Of a stretch of 64,000 bases of DNA, positions 23,617-35,660 are shown in pieces. The notes under the pieces were generated by a model. The model had not been told where the DNA came from, made no database searches, and saw nothing but the letters and a program-made list of their open reading frames with translations. Both the position numbers and the translations under genes were made by a program. Each line of letters starts with the position of its first letter. Position 1 is the first letter of the stretch. Origin of the DNA: Calliopum simillimum (Eukaryota; Arthropoda; Insecta; Diptera; Lauxaniidae); the NCBI GenBank assembly GCA_951812925.1, contig OX638369.1, positions 21,171,329 to 21,235,328 on the forward strand, given 5' to 3'.

Positions 23617-24848
23617 GTTTGCTTCTTCTGTTGCCGCCGGTCTTTCGAACTTGATAGATTGATGGCATGATGAATATTGAATGAACGTAGGAACGAAAAC
23701 AATGCAAACAATACATTATAGTTATTATTTTTTAATTGAAGGTTCAGGATGTCATTATGGGTCATAAAATAACTAAGAACACAAAAGGTAAAAGGTGTGT
23801 TTTAATTTTTTATTTATGACATTGGCCGAACCTTTATAGAAACAAGTCATAAATGATTGCACTTGAATCCTTGAAGTGTGGGAATTTTTTTTTTTTTTTA
23901 ATTTCTTTTAAATTCTTAAATCGCTAAATAAGCCAATTCTGTAGAAAATATTAAATGGATTTTTAATATCACAAATGAATGAATATATTTCAATTGAAAG
24001 TACACCTACACCTACTACTTACTTCTTAATAACATATTTGACAACTTTTTTGACGTCAAGCTCTACTTTTGCTCTTCCATTATAAGTGAATTTCTTTTAA
24101 CCTTAATCAAATTGACTCCATTGCTGTCTTGCCTCAGCTGCCTACCAACATAAAATCTAATTAATTTTAATTATGATGCTTTTCAATTCAAAAGAAATGC
24201 CTTCTTCATATACTTTTGATTTCACTGCTGTTTGACATTTACATATAAGCATTAAAAATTCAATTTTTTAAATGCTTTTAAAGAAATTAAAAAACTTATC
24301 ACGTTCGTAACAGGTGTCCTGACGGTTTACGTTGCAAGACCTACACATAACGGTTTGCCAAAGCCAAATTTGAAGTGGAAATATTGAATAATTACAATGT
24401 GCGACAAAGTGACGATAGATTTTCTGAATATAAATTATTCAACGTTATCTAGTAGCTTTATGCACCGAAAGTGCTATCATTAAAGCAGTGGGTTTGCTAT
24501 TTGGGCGAAGGTAAATAAGCTTTAGGCATGGCAAAATGAACATTCTCTACTTTTGTGGTGATTTTTTTGTTTTTTTTTTTGTTGTCTGAAAACATTTTAG
24601 AAGGAAATCATGCTTTCAATTTGACTTTATGTTGTGTTCAAGGCAGTAAAAAGGGGGTTACACTATTTTGCCTTAGCCATTTATCTGAACTAGTATCGCC
24701 GTGATCAAAATTTTACCACAAGCAAATTAAACGCTTTTGGTACTTTTTGGACAGTTTTAGTACTTTTGTTTTGCTATTTGGTACAAATTAGAAAAGCTCA
24801 TTTATCATCGCTGGTACAATGTATAGCGAAACGTAAACAAAACAAAAA

Positions 24849-25444
24849 CTAGTAAGGGTGTTACCTTTGGCCTGGCCAAACATTAAATACCCTACACTGC
24901 AGTATTTTGCGAATTTTGCTTATATGGGAGGTGCCACACCCTCTTGTCCGAATTCACCCAGTTTTTTCTCAGAGTTTGAATTTATAGTTCTTAGTATTTG
25001 AGTGAAATTTAGTTGGATCATCTCACAAAACTCTTTCAGTATAGCATTTTGAAACTTCTTATATGGGAAGATCGCCCACTTGTCCGATTTCACCCAATTT
25101 TTGTTGAGAGCTTTCATTTATTATTCTTAGTGTCTGAGTCATATTTGGTTTGAATATCTCAAGCTTTTGCTTATATGAGAGATGTCACGCCCTCTTGTTC
25201 GAATTCGCCCAGTTTTTGCTCATAGCTTGCGCTTACAATTCGTAGTACTTACGTGTGTTTTGGTTGCATTATCGTAAAAAATACTCCAAAAGTTGCATTT
25301 TGAATATATTTTTTGTATGGGCGGTAGGCGTGTCCGTTGACCGATTTCGCTCATTTTCAATCCCTCGAGCTAACTTTGACGACGGAGGCTGTACACCAAA
25401 TTTCATTGAATTATCTTAGTTTTCCCAAAAAATTTATTTCCACA

Positions 25445-25479
<35 letters not shown>

Positions 25480-25708
25480 ACAGACAGACGGACATGGCTA
25501 TATCGACTCAGGAGGTGATGCCGATCAAGAATATATATACTTTTCTATATCTGCCACGCCTCCTTCTCTGTGTTACAAACGGAAGGACAAAGTGAATTAA
25601 ATTGATTTAAAAGCAAAATCTTCTGCATAGCAGTAGATGAAAAAATGGACTTATTCCACTTTCAAAAAAATCATTTTTGTAAAAATGTTTTTCATGAGTA
25701 GGGTATAA
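24849..25708 (-). mobile_element. Helentron/DINE-like copy A
   Basis: In minus orientation the element starts with the head GGGTATA-type palindrome (25701) and has the GTCCGTCTGTCTGGCTGGC tract. Internal repeats of GGCGTGGCACCTCCCATA follow. The 3' end is TTTGGCCAGGCCAAA, AGGTAACACCC and CTAG (24849). The hairpin followed within about 15 bp by CTAG, insertion between two A/T bases and absence of a target-site duplication are features of Helentron (DINE-1) elements. The ORF at 25337-25600 is not coding; it appears only because copies are similar. Confidence 0.82.
25446..25492 (+). repeat. CAGC microsatellite inside copy A
   Basis: Seven uninterrupted CAGC units followed by CAGA units. Equivalent GGCTGGCTGG tracts occur in the other family copies, so this is the element's own unstable tract. 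Confidence 0.85.
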
Positions 25709-25997
25709 ACATGAAGTCACTGCTTTGCTTTTTTGTAACCGAGTATATTGGTGTTAATATCGAAAAATTTGAATTGGCTTAAAAGCAACATTTTAAACTA
25801 ATTTTTGCTTTGTGCAAATCTACACATAAATATCTTTCTCATAGTGTATAACTCAAAGTCGTACTCTTTTCCTAACATTGTAAAAAGAGGGAGACAAGTT
25901 TTCTAAAAAGTTTAATATAAAGATAAAGAGTGTCTCATAATTTATGGAAGATTTGAATTTGAAGCTATTTGTGCGGTAAAATGTTGTCAACCAAAAA

Positions 25998-26545
25998 CTA
26001 GTAAGGGTGTTTACCTTTGGCCTGGCCAAACATTTTCAAAATGTTGCTTGTACGGTAGATTCCACTACCACTTCTCCGAATTCTCATAGCTTTTGCTCAG
26101 ATCTTGCACTTACTGTCCTCAGTGTCTGAGGAAATTTGGTTGCATTATTTAAAAAATTTGGAAAAGAAAATCCAAGAATCGGGAAAATCGTGGCAAGAGA
26201 TCAAAGTCATCGCAAGGGATCGTGACAAATGGAGAGATTTCATATTGGCTCTATGCTCCTCCTAGGAGTTAAAGGAGAATACATACATTAAAAAAAAACG
26301 CTTTTAGTATAACATTTTGAAACTTTTGCTTGTATGGGAGGTGCCACGCCCTCTTGTTCGAGTTTATTTAGTTTTTGCTTAAAGCTTGCATTTACTGTCC
26401 TTAGTGTCTGAGTGAAATTTGGTTCGATTTTTGCTCAGAGCTTGGGCTAACCATTCCTAGTATTTATGTGTATTTTGGTTGCATTGTCGTGAAAAATACT
26501 ACTAAAGTTACATTTTTAATAAATATATTCGGTCACATTTATTCA
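25998..26545 (-). mobile_element. Helentron/DINE-like copy B, 5'-truncated
   Basis: Begins (its 3' end) with CTAGTAAGGGTG and the TTTGGCCTGGCCAAA hairpin. It then carries the GGGAGGTGCCACGCCCTC and TGCATTGTCGTGAAAAATAC blocks of the family, and fades out after 26545 with no head palindrome. It is interrupted by a retrotransposon end at 26158-26310. Confidence 0.75.
26158..26310 (+). pseudogene. 3' end of a non-LTR retrotransposon reverse transcriptase
   Basis: Codes in one frame for SWQEIKVIARDRDKWRDFIL then ALCSS and a stop, the usual C-terminal signature of jockey/RTE-like reverse transcriptases. A 3' UTR (GGAGTTAAAGGAGAATACAT) and a 9-A tail follow. It sits inside Helentron-like copy B as a 5'-truncated insertion. 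A similar 3' UTR occurs at 37530-37556. Confidence 0.68.
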
Positions 26546-27756
26546 AAATGGTCATGGAAAATTTCGACAAAAGAATGCGTATGTGCCCGATAATCCATGC
26601 AAGTCATCTGTGCTATTCCATACTTAACCCTATCCTATGCGCTATAGGTAATTTTGCCCATTTTTGAGGCATAAATTAATAACTGCCGAGCTATTCAAAG
26701 CACAACAATAAAATGCGATATCTGAGTTGTAAGTGGTAGCATCTACTCATTTGTTAAAATTGGCCCTTATAATAGTACCGTCATAAGGTACTTAGTTTTA
26801 CCTAGGAAGATTTCCGGGATTTTTTAAAATGAGTTATTTTATAGATTTGGAAATGCCCTTTCTGAATTTCAATTTGCCACCTCACATCTTGTGCGCTCGC
26901 GCCGACATATTGCAAAAATGGCTTCTTAAACAAGCGTATGAGAGCTCGTAATCATGTACTGATTTTCAAATTGCGATAACTCATGAAAAGATATTCGCAG
27001 CCAAAAAGTAAAAACTTATTGCTCTACAAACTACATGGTCCCTACAACTTATAACTTAGCAGATTTTTTTGAAGAACCAAGTTAAGAAAAAAACAGTTTT
27101 TGCAAAATATTTCCGAAACGATGTGCCCTTGAAAAATTCGTTGTTGCGTGAAAGTCTGATCTAAAATTGTTCAAATAGCTGAGCATGCATGTCTTCAACT
27201 ATAAGTTTTCTATCAAGACTCAAATATCAGCTTGTGCATATTTTTCATCGTCTGACATGATAGACTCATATTCTGTGTAAAATATCAACGTCAAATTTCT
27301 ATTTAAAATTGAATACTCAACATACAATAATTTGCCACAAAATCACGTGTTTGCAATGCCTGACCCCAACAATTGACTCAATTTACTTTCATCTTAAAAT
27401 TGATATAATTTTTTATTGCAATTTGAATTTCTAAATAAAAAAGTCGGTGCTATCAATTTGTATTGTTTCTTGACGCTGCGGGCTCCCTCATCACCATCTA
27501 TGTATGTGAGATTTTTGTTTATATTTATATATAAAGCATTTGCAACAACAATGAAATTTAAGTTTGGACAACAATCAACTTTGCAACGCGTAGCGCGCAC
27601 TATTGAATATCTCTCTCTCATTATTTCTCTCCCTCTAATCATTTTAATTTTGTTTTTCATTGGCTTGAACCGTTGAAAACTTTTGATTGAACATCTGAGT
27701 GTGCGGTACGTATAATTGAACATTTAGGTTGATGAGCCATGAAGACTGTGTACCTA

Positions 27757-27776
27757 CCTACCTACCTACTGGCTCT
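27757..27776 (+). repeat. TACC/CTAC tetranucleotide microsatellite
   Basis: About five uninterrupted CTAC units in intron 1. Confidence 0.85.
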
Positions 27777-29193
27777 TAATATTTTTAAATTTGTTTAAGT
27801 TTTTTTTGTGTATAATACGAGTAATTATCATACTTATATTGCATATAATTTGGTTTTTTAAAATTACTCAACCAAAACACAATTGTGGTTACTCTTCAAC
27901 GAGCTCCTCTTCTCTTTCTTCATATACAGTCAAACTTTGATAACCCGAAACACCATAGTTCGTAAAAGAAAAGTTTAACGTAGCAACAAGACTTCTAGTA
28001 ACCAAATCAATGTGTTTGTTATGCAACTTGTTTTGGATTCGAATAATCAATGCTCGAGTCATTGAATTTTGACAGTGATTGTTTTCTTATGGTATAATAT
28101 GATGGAAAATAAGACTTGAATGTCTTTGCCCGATTCCAAGGCAAATCATTTGGCTTTTACATCTACTATTTTTTAAAAAGGTTTTTTCTTATAGTACTGG
28201 TTGAGACTAACCTCCATGATTTCTAAACTTTTTTTTTATCACTTGCAAAATTTACATTAATTTTCTTTTTGAAATGCTCATAGGTCCGCTAATAATCGGC
28301 CAATTGTTTTTAAATTTTAGTTTTTAAACGAACTTTTTGTCAGAACCTAGAGCTCGTCTTGTGACCGAAATTCGAGCATTTCAATTTGACTTAAACTTAA
28401 GCAAAGGAACTCTTATTAGTAGCCTTGTCTGTGTATTTTTTTTTTTTTTTTGAGTTGTGGCATTGCTTACGATAAAACAAAACCGATTTTTTAAGCCCTC
28501 AAATGTGCAATAAAACACTAAAAGCTTTTAATATTTTTCCTCAGGTTATCTCCATTCATAAAAATTAGTACTTTTTATTTAGGGGCGTGTCATCGCCCAA
28601 TTAAAGACAAAAAGTTTTTAATAACACTAGTCTACAGCCAAAATTCCCAGTGAATGCCACTATCCATTTTATATGTAAAATGGGCTGCTGATTCCGAAAA
28701 TCGAATTTTTTTTTCGTGTCGTTTTCGAGATATCGATCATTTTCGGTTTTCGGACCAAAAAAAAAAAAAAAAGTTCCATTTAAATACAAATATCTCAAGA
28801 ACCAATGTTTGTATTCAAACGTTTTATACGTCATATTAAAGGTAATTAAATTACATACAAATGATATTCACATCACTTTTTGGTTGGTTTGTTAGTTTCG
28901 GCGAAATAAATTGATTTCTAAAAAAAACATTTTTTTTTTCGAAAAAATTAACAAAAAATCAAAATCAACTGCAGATTTATACAAGAAGAAATAACTTTTT
29001 TATAATTTTTTTTTTGTATCATAGACTATATATTTGTGAAGAAAATAAGATACCACTTAAAAAAATCGATGGAAAAATGCAAAAGTTGTATACAATTCAT
29101 TGATAAGTTACCAAAATGCGTTTTTCGTTTGCGTGTTCGTTGAACATGTTTAAAATGTGAAAGAAATTTTAATTTCGTTTAATCTGATAAGCA

Positions 29194-29400
29194 ACTTGAA
29201 AGTCCTAACCTTTGCCTTTAAAACCTAATTTAAATTATGTTGATATCTTTTTTTTCCTCAAAGATATCCTAACCTAAAAAGACACAAAAGTGCAAAAAAC
29301 CCGTTTTGACAATATTTCGGTTTACGATATCTCTTAGAAGCATGAAGATATTAATATAATTTAAATTAGGTTTTAAAGGAAAAGATTGGGGCTTTCGAGT
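29194..29400. repeat. Imperfect palindrome of about 205 bp
   Basis: Arms 29194-29250 and 29345-29400 are reverse complements over about 50 bp (TTTAAAACCTAATTTAAATTA in one, its complement in the other), with a loop of about 95 bp. It may be the centre of an older foldback element. No tips or flank duplication are seen. Confidence 0.65.
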
Positions 29401-32400
29401 AACTAAGCCACATTTGACGAATAAATGATATGTTACATAGTTATATAGCTTAAAAAAATGGCAAAAAACGACATTTTTTGGTCTTTAGGTTACAATATCT
29501 CATAAACTATACACGATAGAGCAATTCTGAGGTTGGATTCGCGTTTAGCATCGCAAAACACATCGATTGTGATTATTTTAATTTTTGTTTAATGTAGTTA
29601 AAAAAAATTATTTTTCTTTTTGTATGGGAAAATGCCCCAATTGGAAAAGCGATTATCTCAAAATTTAGTCGAGGAGTCACGAGAGAAATTTTTTGTTTAT
29701 ACATCATTTGAACGATAAGTAAACAGAATCTGGAAAAAAATTTGATGTGCTACGACGTCCGATTTAGAACGAGTTAAGGCACACCGTGGAGTGTCTACAA
29801 AAAATGAAGTCTTCAACTTTTGTTTTAGATTTTCGTATTAATAGGATGATTTAGGAGTTAATAAGAACGTCAAAATAATGCTATTATAAATAAGGGTTCT
29901 TATCTTTGCACTTTTTATGAAAATAACTGAGTTTTAAAAATTTCAAAACCTGTCATTATTTATGGAGTACTTAAGATTAACAGTTTTCTTTTCCAAGTAA
30001 AGTGTATAAATTAAATTTTATGATCATGTCAAATTGATAGCAAATAAACGTATTATTACATGTTTAATGAGGTATTTACTCATATATACTATAAATATGT
30101 TAAGTATTATTCCAAATACCGCGTATTAACATACATACAAAATGTACTCTGCCAAATAACACTGGAACATATATTATTACTTTCTATTTTATTAGAAGAC
30201 AAATTGTTTTTTTTTTTTTTTTTCAATCACTGCCTACCTATGATCGACTTGCATTTGTAGGGAGGATTCTTTCACATTCTTTGGCAAGTAAAAAATTTGA
30301 CATGGCTTCCTATTTCCGGCAATTTCTACAAATGACTGGCACTGCGTTGCGTGTGATGGCTGTTAGTAAAATGTAATATCATAAATCCATTGAAATCCTT
30401 TCATTCCTTCTGATGCCTTTTTTATAGATTGTATGTGGGTTATGCATGGGCTTGCAAGACATTTACTTGCTGGATTTTCTCCTTGATTTTTACTTCTTTT
30501 TATTTTTATCATTATGCCAGTATCTCTTGCTTGTTGTTGATATCATCTTTTCGCATTGAAGTTGAAGGTCAAGGCAACCCAAGCTATACATTAGGCTATA
30601 CCGTTTTTTAAAGGACATGCATACTACAAGCAAGTCAGTTAAAGTTTGAAGGAAATACCATGAGCCAAGTGTTGTATCATTGTATAATTGTATAACTTTT
30701 CTCAAGTTATACCCTTTTGAAAATAATTAATATTTTCTCATACAAACGGTATGGAAATAAAACATTCTTTTTCCGCCGCCCACAGAATTGATCTACAAAG
30801 TTGAAATTTCAGGAGTATACTTTCGAGGTATGATAGTAAAACATAGAGTAACAGGACCGAAAAAAATTTGAAAAAGTAAAATCAAAAATCATTGGACAAT
30901 TATATTAAATCAATCGTAAACAATTTTTTTATTATCTAACAGGTCGAAATTAAACCTTATCCAACACTTTTTCTTTAATAAAAAGTTTTCATTAAGAGTT
31001 TTCAACTATCAATTTTTTCCAAATTTTTTAAGCACTTAACACACTGTGCAACTGTGCATTGTGCATTTGACTCAGGCTGCTCTGTTGAACTTATACATAG
31101 CTTCAGCAACGGGATTCCATGGAGTGTTTTTAAAGAATTTTTTTCTTTACGCATGTATTATGTGCCGGAAGTTAATATTTTATTTTCAAGAATATTTAAT
31201 ACATGTGCATTTATTATATAGTAATATTTAATGTCATATGTCTTTCTGTTGACTTTAATTTGGCTTCTTAATATTTTTTTAAATGTTTTTTTTATCAAGT
31301 TTCATAATAATTGTGCTTGACAAATAGACAGTAATTAAGACAGTCAGAAAGTATAGCGAAATGTTGAGCAGTTGGCAGTTAAAAATTTTTAGAATAATTG
31401 CGCTGTGCTAGTCGTTAATTCTAACACGGATATGTATGTCCTGTGTACTAGGCACAATTAATTCAACTTAGCTTAGTCAATTGAGCATAGCCATTTTTAT
31501 GGTTTACCTCTGGTTTTCGAGATATTCGCGGTCGAAAGATTATTACATGTAAATTTACCCATTCTACAAAGAATGTCTCACATGTGAAATACGTTGCTTT
31601 TTCTAAAATTATCAGGCTTTTTTTTATAAAATTGTGAAAAAATTAACAATTTTCCATAATATTTGCATAAGTTATAGCCATTTCAAAATTATTTCCTATA
31701 TAATCAGGCACAACACGTCGTATGAGTAACATTTAATTTTTAATTAATATTTATCTGCACTTTCCGCTGTCGTGAACACTTAATAAGTTTGAAAAAGTGA
31801 AAAATATATCAAGAAACAAAGAAATTTGACCGAACTTTACCTACTTCATTCACTTTTACCTCTTTTTTTATATTTCTGTTCTGTATTCATGTATATGCAA
31901 ACCATTTTCGTTCTATACGTATGTGCGTATATGCATAGGGTAAACTGGGGTACTTTTGAAATTTTTTTTTCAAAGCACGACCTTAATAGTCATTTTGGAA
32001 GCATTGATTATTCGGGATCAGAACTAATCGAAACCATTTCTTAAAATCCTTATTAAAGGCTTTTTTTTTGTAAATATTTTTCGTTTATGAAGACACATTT
32101 GACATTCACTTAAAAAAAAAAACAAATAACAACAACGCATAATATGCCAAAAATGTCGAATAATATAGAAAAAATTCCGAAACTACAGTGATGAAATGAT
32201 TTTTTCTCTAACATATCGCTTGAAATTTGAAAAATTCACCAAAATTTCCATGTTAAGAATTTTTTTTTTGAAACTACAACAATAAATCTAAAATTTTATG
32301 GAACTAAAATATCTGCATAAAAAAAATGTTTTGAAAGTAGTAATAAAAGCATAAAGCAGTAATAATGCAAAATCAAAGCGTGGAATCATTGTTTATAAAC

Positions 32401-32994
32401 TATATTTTTTGAATTACAATTCAACTATATGCATAATTTACTTAAAGTATAGTCATTAAATATTTTCCTTAAATAAATAATATCTTGGCAAACAAATTTC
32501 AACAGATGTATACCGAACACCGCTTTTTGTTACTTAACTAAAGCAAATATTAAGAAAAGATTTATATTCTTTCTATTGTTTATTTTAAAATTTGTTTTTG
32601 CAAAATAAACAAAATATTTAACTAAACAATTTAATCGGTTGAAGGGAAATAAGTCAATATGCTACTGTAAGAAACTTACTTTTGGGAAGATAAGTGAACC
32701 ACATCTACATAATTGTGATAATTGCTGTACTCCAATGACAATTGATCATTTCCTTACAGAAAAAGGCGGATATGTTAAAGAAAAATTTTAATCAATGTGT
32801 TCTATTAGATAACCCTATCAGAAACTATGTCTGGAAGCGGTGAAATAGATCCCATATGATACTCATGTGCTTAACAGACTTTTCTATATCTTTAGAGCAT
32901 GGGTTGTAAATTTAGATATTGATTCGTTGAATTTTTAATATGGATTAGACAAAAATATTACTTCCTAAAAAAAAATAAAAAGCAAAAAATGAAA

Positions 32995-33065
32995 TGCATC
33001 GGCCGGGAATCGAACCCGGGCCGCCCGCGTGGCAGGCGAGCATTCTACCACTGAACCACCGATGC
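32995..33065 (-). tRNA. tRNA-Gly (anticodon GCC)
   Basis: 71-nt cloverleaf on the minus strand. Acceptor GCATCGG pairs with CCGATGC plus discriminator A. The D arm is GGTTCAGTGGTAGAATGC. The anticodon stem/loop CCTGCCACGCGGG gives anticodon GCC. The T arm is GGTTCGATTCC. The internal A and B boxes are intact, and a T run follows downstream on the minus strand (A-rich on +, 32968-32990). It lies in hydrolase intron 1 in antisense orientation and looks functional. Confidence 0.96.
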
Positions 33066-33710
33066 TTATGAAACAATTCGCAGGCACTAAAGCATTTTAA
33101 ATAGCCGCGATGCTTGTTACTGATCTTTACGTTATTTTTGTTCGCAAGATCTGTTGCTTCTTCGGAGAGTGGTCATCATCAATACAATGTATTGACTTCC
33201 TTAGCCTAAGGCGCTATTACTGGGTGGTTAATGAAACAAGAAACATTTTATATTTTTTTAAAATCATAAATAACCTTGACACAACGTAACGGAAACTTAA
33301 CGTGAATATTAAACTTTAAGTTATACAGAAATATGATAAATATTAAGCGCATTTACTTACATTATAACTTTAATATTTGACTATCGCGTGATTATATTAA
33401 TTACATATATGTGTTATTTTATTTATTAATAACATCGTAATTGCATGTCTACAGACATTGATAAAATTTTTTTAAAGTAAATGTCTATTAGTAATTTACA
33501 ATTGAAGGGACACACTTAAGTGTTTAGTAGATAAAGTAGTTAGAAACAAATGACACGCTTATAATACGCAAAACAATAGTGTAAAGAAATAATTTAAGAA
33601 AATTAAATTTTGCATGACCACTTGACACGATAGTTTCTAATTTTTGTCAAAACAAAAAGGAATCCAAAGTTCAAGTAGATTAGTCAATTCGCAGCTTACT
33701 TCTACAATTA

Positions 33711-34614
33711 TGGGAGAAGGGGGAGGTTTCGACACCCTAACAAGAAAGTCCTTATATCTTCCAAATGCAATTGTGCATGTTATTTTGAATACACATAGAC
33801 TATGCACGAATATGTGTGCTTCTTTTGTAAATTACCAAAAATTCGATATGTTCGTTATTTTCGGAACTGTGACCAAAAAACCATAGTTAAAATAAATGAC
33901 GAAACCTCCCACTTTTGGGGAGGCTTCGTCAGTCATATAAATTCTTGATTCCCTTGATTTTTGAAGCCTTCAACCTTTTGAATGTAGATGGTAAAAGACG
34001 AGTTCCTTCCGGCGATACAATGGGAGAACGAAAATCAGGGATGTCGCCTTCAATCGGGGCCATATCCAGCAAATCATTCGGATCAGGAAGGTCAGAGCCT
34101 TGAACGAGTTCAAGACATGATTCAGGCTGATTCTATATCCATTTGTACATCGACATTAGTACCGAACTCCATATCTTGTGAAAAATCAGATTCATGGAAA
34201 ATAATTGAATCATATGTATAAATTTCAGTTATCGAATCCTCCCATTTACACTTGACGAATCCTCCCTTATCCACTTGTTTCCAAATTTCCAAAATTTCTC
34301 AGTTATTTTTTATTTATTTTGCAAACCTTAAATGTAGTATTAACAGTAATAATATATTTAAGTATCTGCTAAAAAAAACCGGAAATTTTATATTATATTA
34401 ACCGAGTATCACACAAAAAGCAAATATTACATCAACTTGCTATAAAAATACAAAATCACGACCAACTACGCACTCTAGCCGAAATTTTTATGATAGCTGC
34501 GTACCATTAGGAGTAGGACTTTTTGGTTTACACGCGGTAGTAAGTGGTAATAGAAATCGCAAAATTTGGCACTGATGAAGCCTCCCACGTGTCGAAACCT
34601 CCCCCTTCTACCCT
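33711..34614. mobile_element. TIR element with GAAACCTCCC motifs
   Basis: Ends read GGGAGAAGGGGGAGGTTTCG and CGAAACCTCCCCCTTCTACCC, an inverted repeat of about 25 bp flanked by TA. The phrase GAAACCTCCC or GAATCCTCCC recurs inside at about 33901, 34234, 34257 and 34579. A near-perfect hairpin GACGAAACCTCCC...GGGGAGGCTTCGTC lies at 33898-33931. The two short ORFs inside are unlikely to be coding. Confidence 0.68.
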
Positions 34615-34715
34615 ATATTTAAATAATTTTTACATATTTGTTCCCTTTATCTCACGCCAAACCTCCATTCTATGATATTTACAACCGATGGAGTTAGGTC
34701 GCGATCAGACTGTAC

Positions 34716-34894
34716 GCTTTGAGCAAAGTTGCGCTCAGAGCAAAGCGCAATGGACGCTTCGAGCAAAGTATGCGAATGTGAAATAAAAATAAAATTTATT
34801 AAATGCATAAAGTGACCTATTCTTTCATCTTCCTGTTCTTATTCTAATACACATAAAAATGCCAAACAAAGCGTGTGCGGCGCTTCGAGCAAAG
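34716..34894. repeat. CGCTTYGAGCAAAG direct repeats
   Basis: Three direct copies at 34716, 34755 and 34881, with an inverted form between the first two (TTGCGCTCAGAGCAAAGCG). Role unknown. Confidence 0.6.
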
Positions 34895-35660
34895 ATTTGT
34901 TTGCGCGTTGCTAGTCTCTTTATTTTATACCCTACACCCAGGGTATATTCACTTTATCCTTCCGTTTGTAACGCAGAAAAGGAGGCGTAGCAGGTATGGA
35001 AAAATATATATATTCTTGATCAGCGTCACCTCCTGAGTCGATAAAGCCATGTCCGTCTGTCTGTTTGGCTGGCTGGCTGGGTGTGCGTGGAAATACATTT
35101 TTTGGGAAAACTGAGCAACATAATTCAATGAATTTTTGTATTTTGCCTTCGTCGTCAAAGCTAGCTCGGGGGATTGAAAATGAGCGAAATCGGTCAACGG
35201 ACACGCCTACCGCCCATACAAAAAATATATTCAAAATGCAATAAAAAAAGCACTTGCAATAATATAAGCAAAATACAGATAAATACTAGGAATAGTATGT
35301 GCAAGCTCTGAGCAAAAACGACGCGAATTCGGACAGGAGGGCGTGGCACCTCCCATGTAAATAAAAGTTTCAAAATGTTGAACTGAAAGTGTTTTTTCAG
35401 ATAATCAATCTAAACTTCACTTAAACACTAAGAACATTAATTGCAAACTCGGAGCAAAAAGTAGGCGAAGTAGGACTAGAAGGCGTGGCACCTCCCATAT
35501 AAACGAAAGTTTTAAAATGCTATACTGAAAGATTTTTTTAAGAAAACCTAACCGAATTTTACTCAAACTCTCAGAACAGTTAATACAAGCTCTACGCAAA
35601 ATCTAGGCAAGACCGGAGACGAGGGCGTGGCACTTCCCATATAAGCAATTTGTTCTTATA

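Larger units (their letters stand above)
24757..25925. repeat. Dispersed repeat X interrupted by a Helentron-like copy
   Basis: The outer parts (24757-24848 and 25709-25925) match 8148-8500 in order (TACTTTTGTTTTGCTATT, AACGTAAACAAAACAAAAA, ACATGAAG, GTGCAAATCTACACA, TAACTCAA). The intervening 860 bp is absent from the 8-kb copy and is the inserted element. Confidence 0.8.

Noticed and set aside
27394..27723. 109-codon minus-strand ORF with an 86-codon ORF on the other strand
   Set aside because: No domain, AT-biased composition, and open frames on both strands suggest chance.
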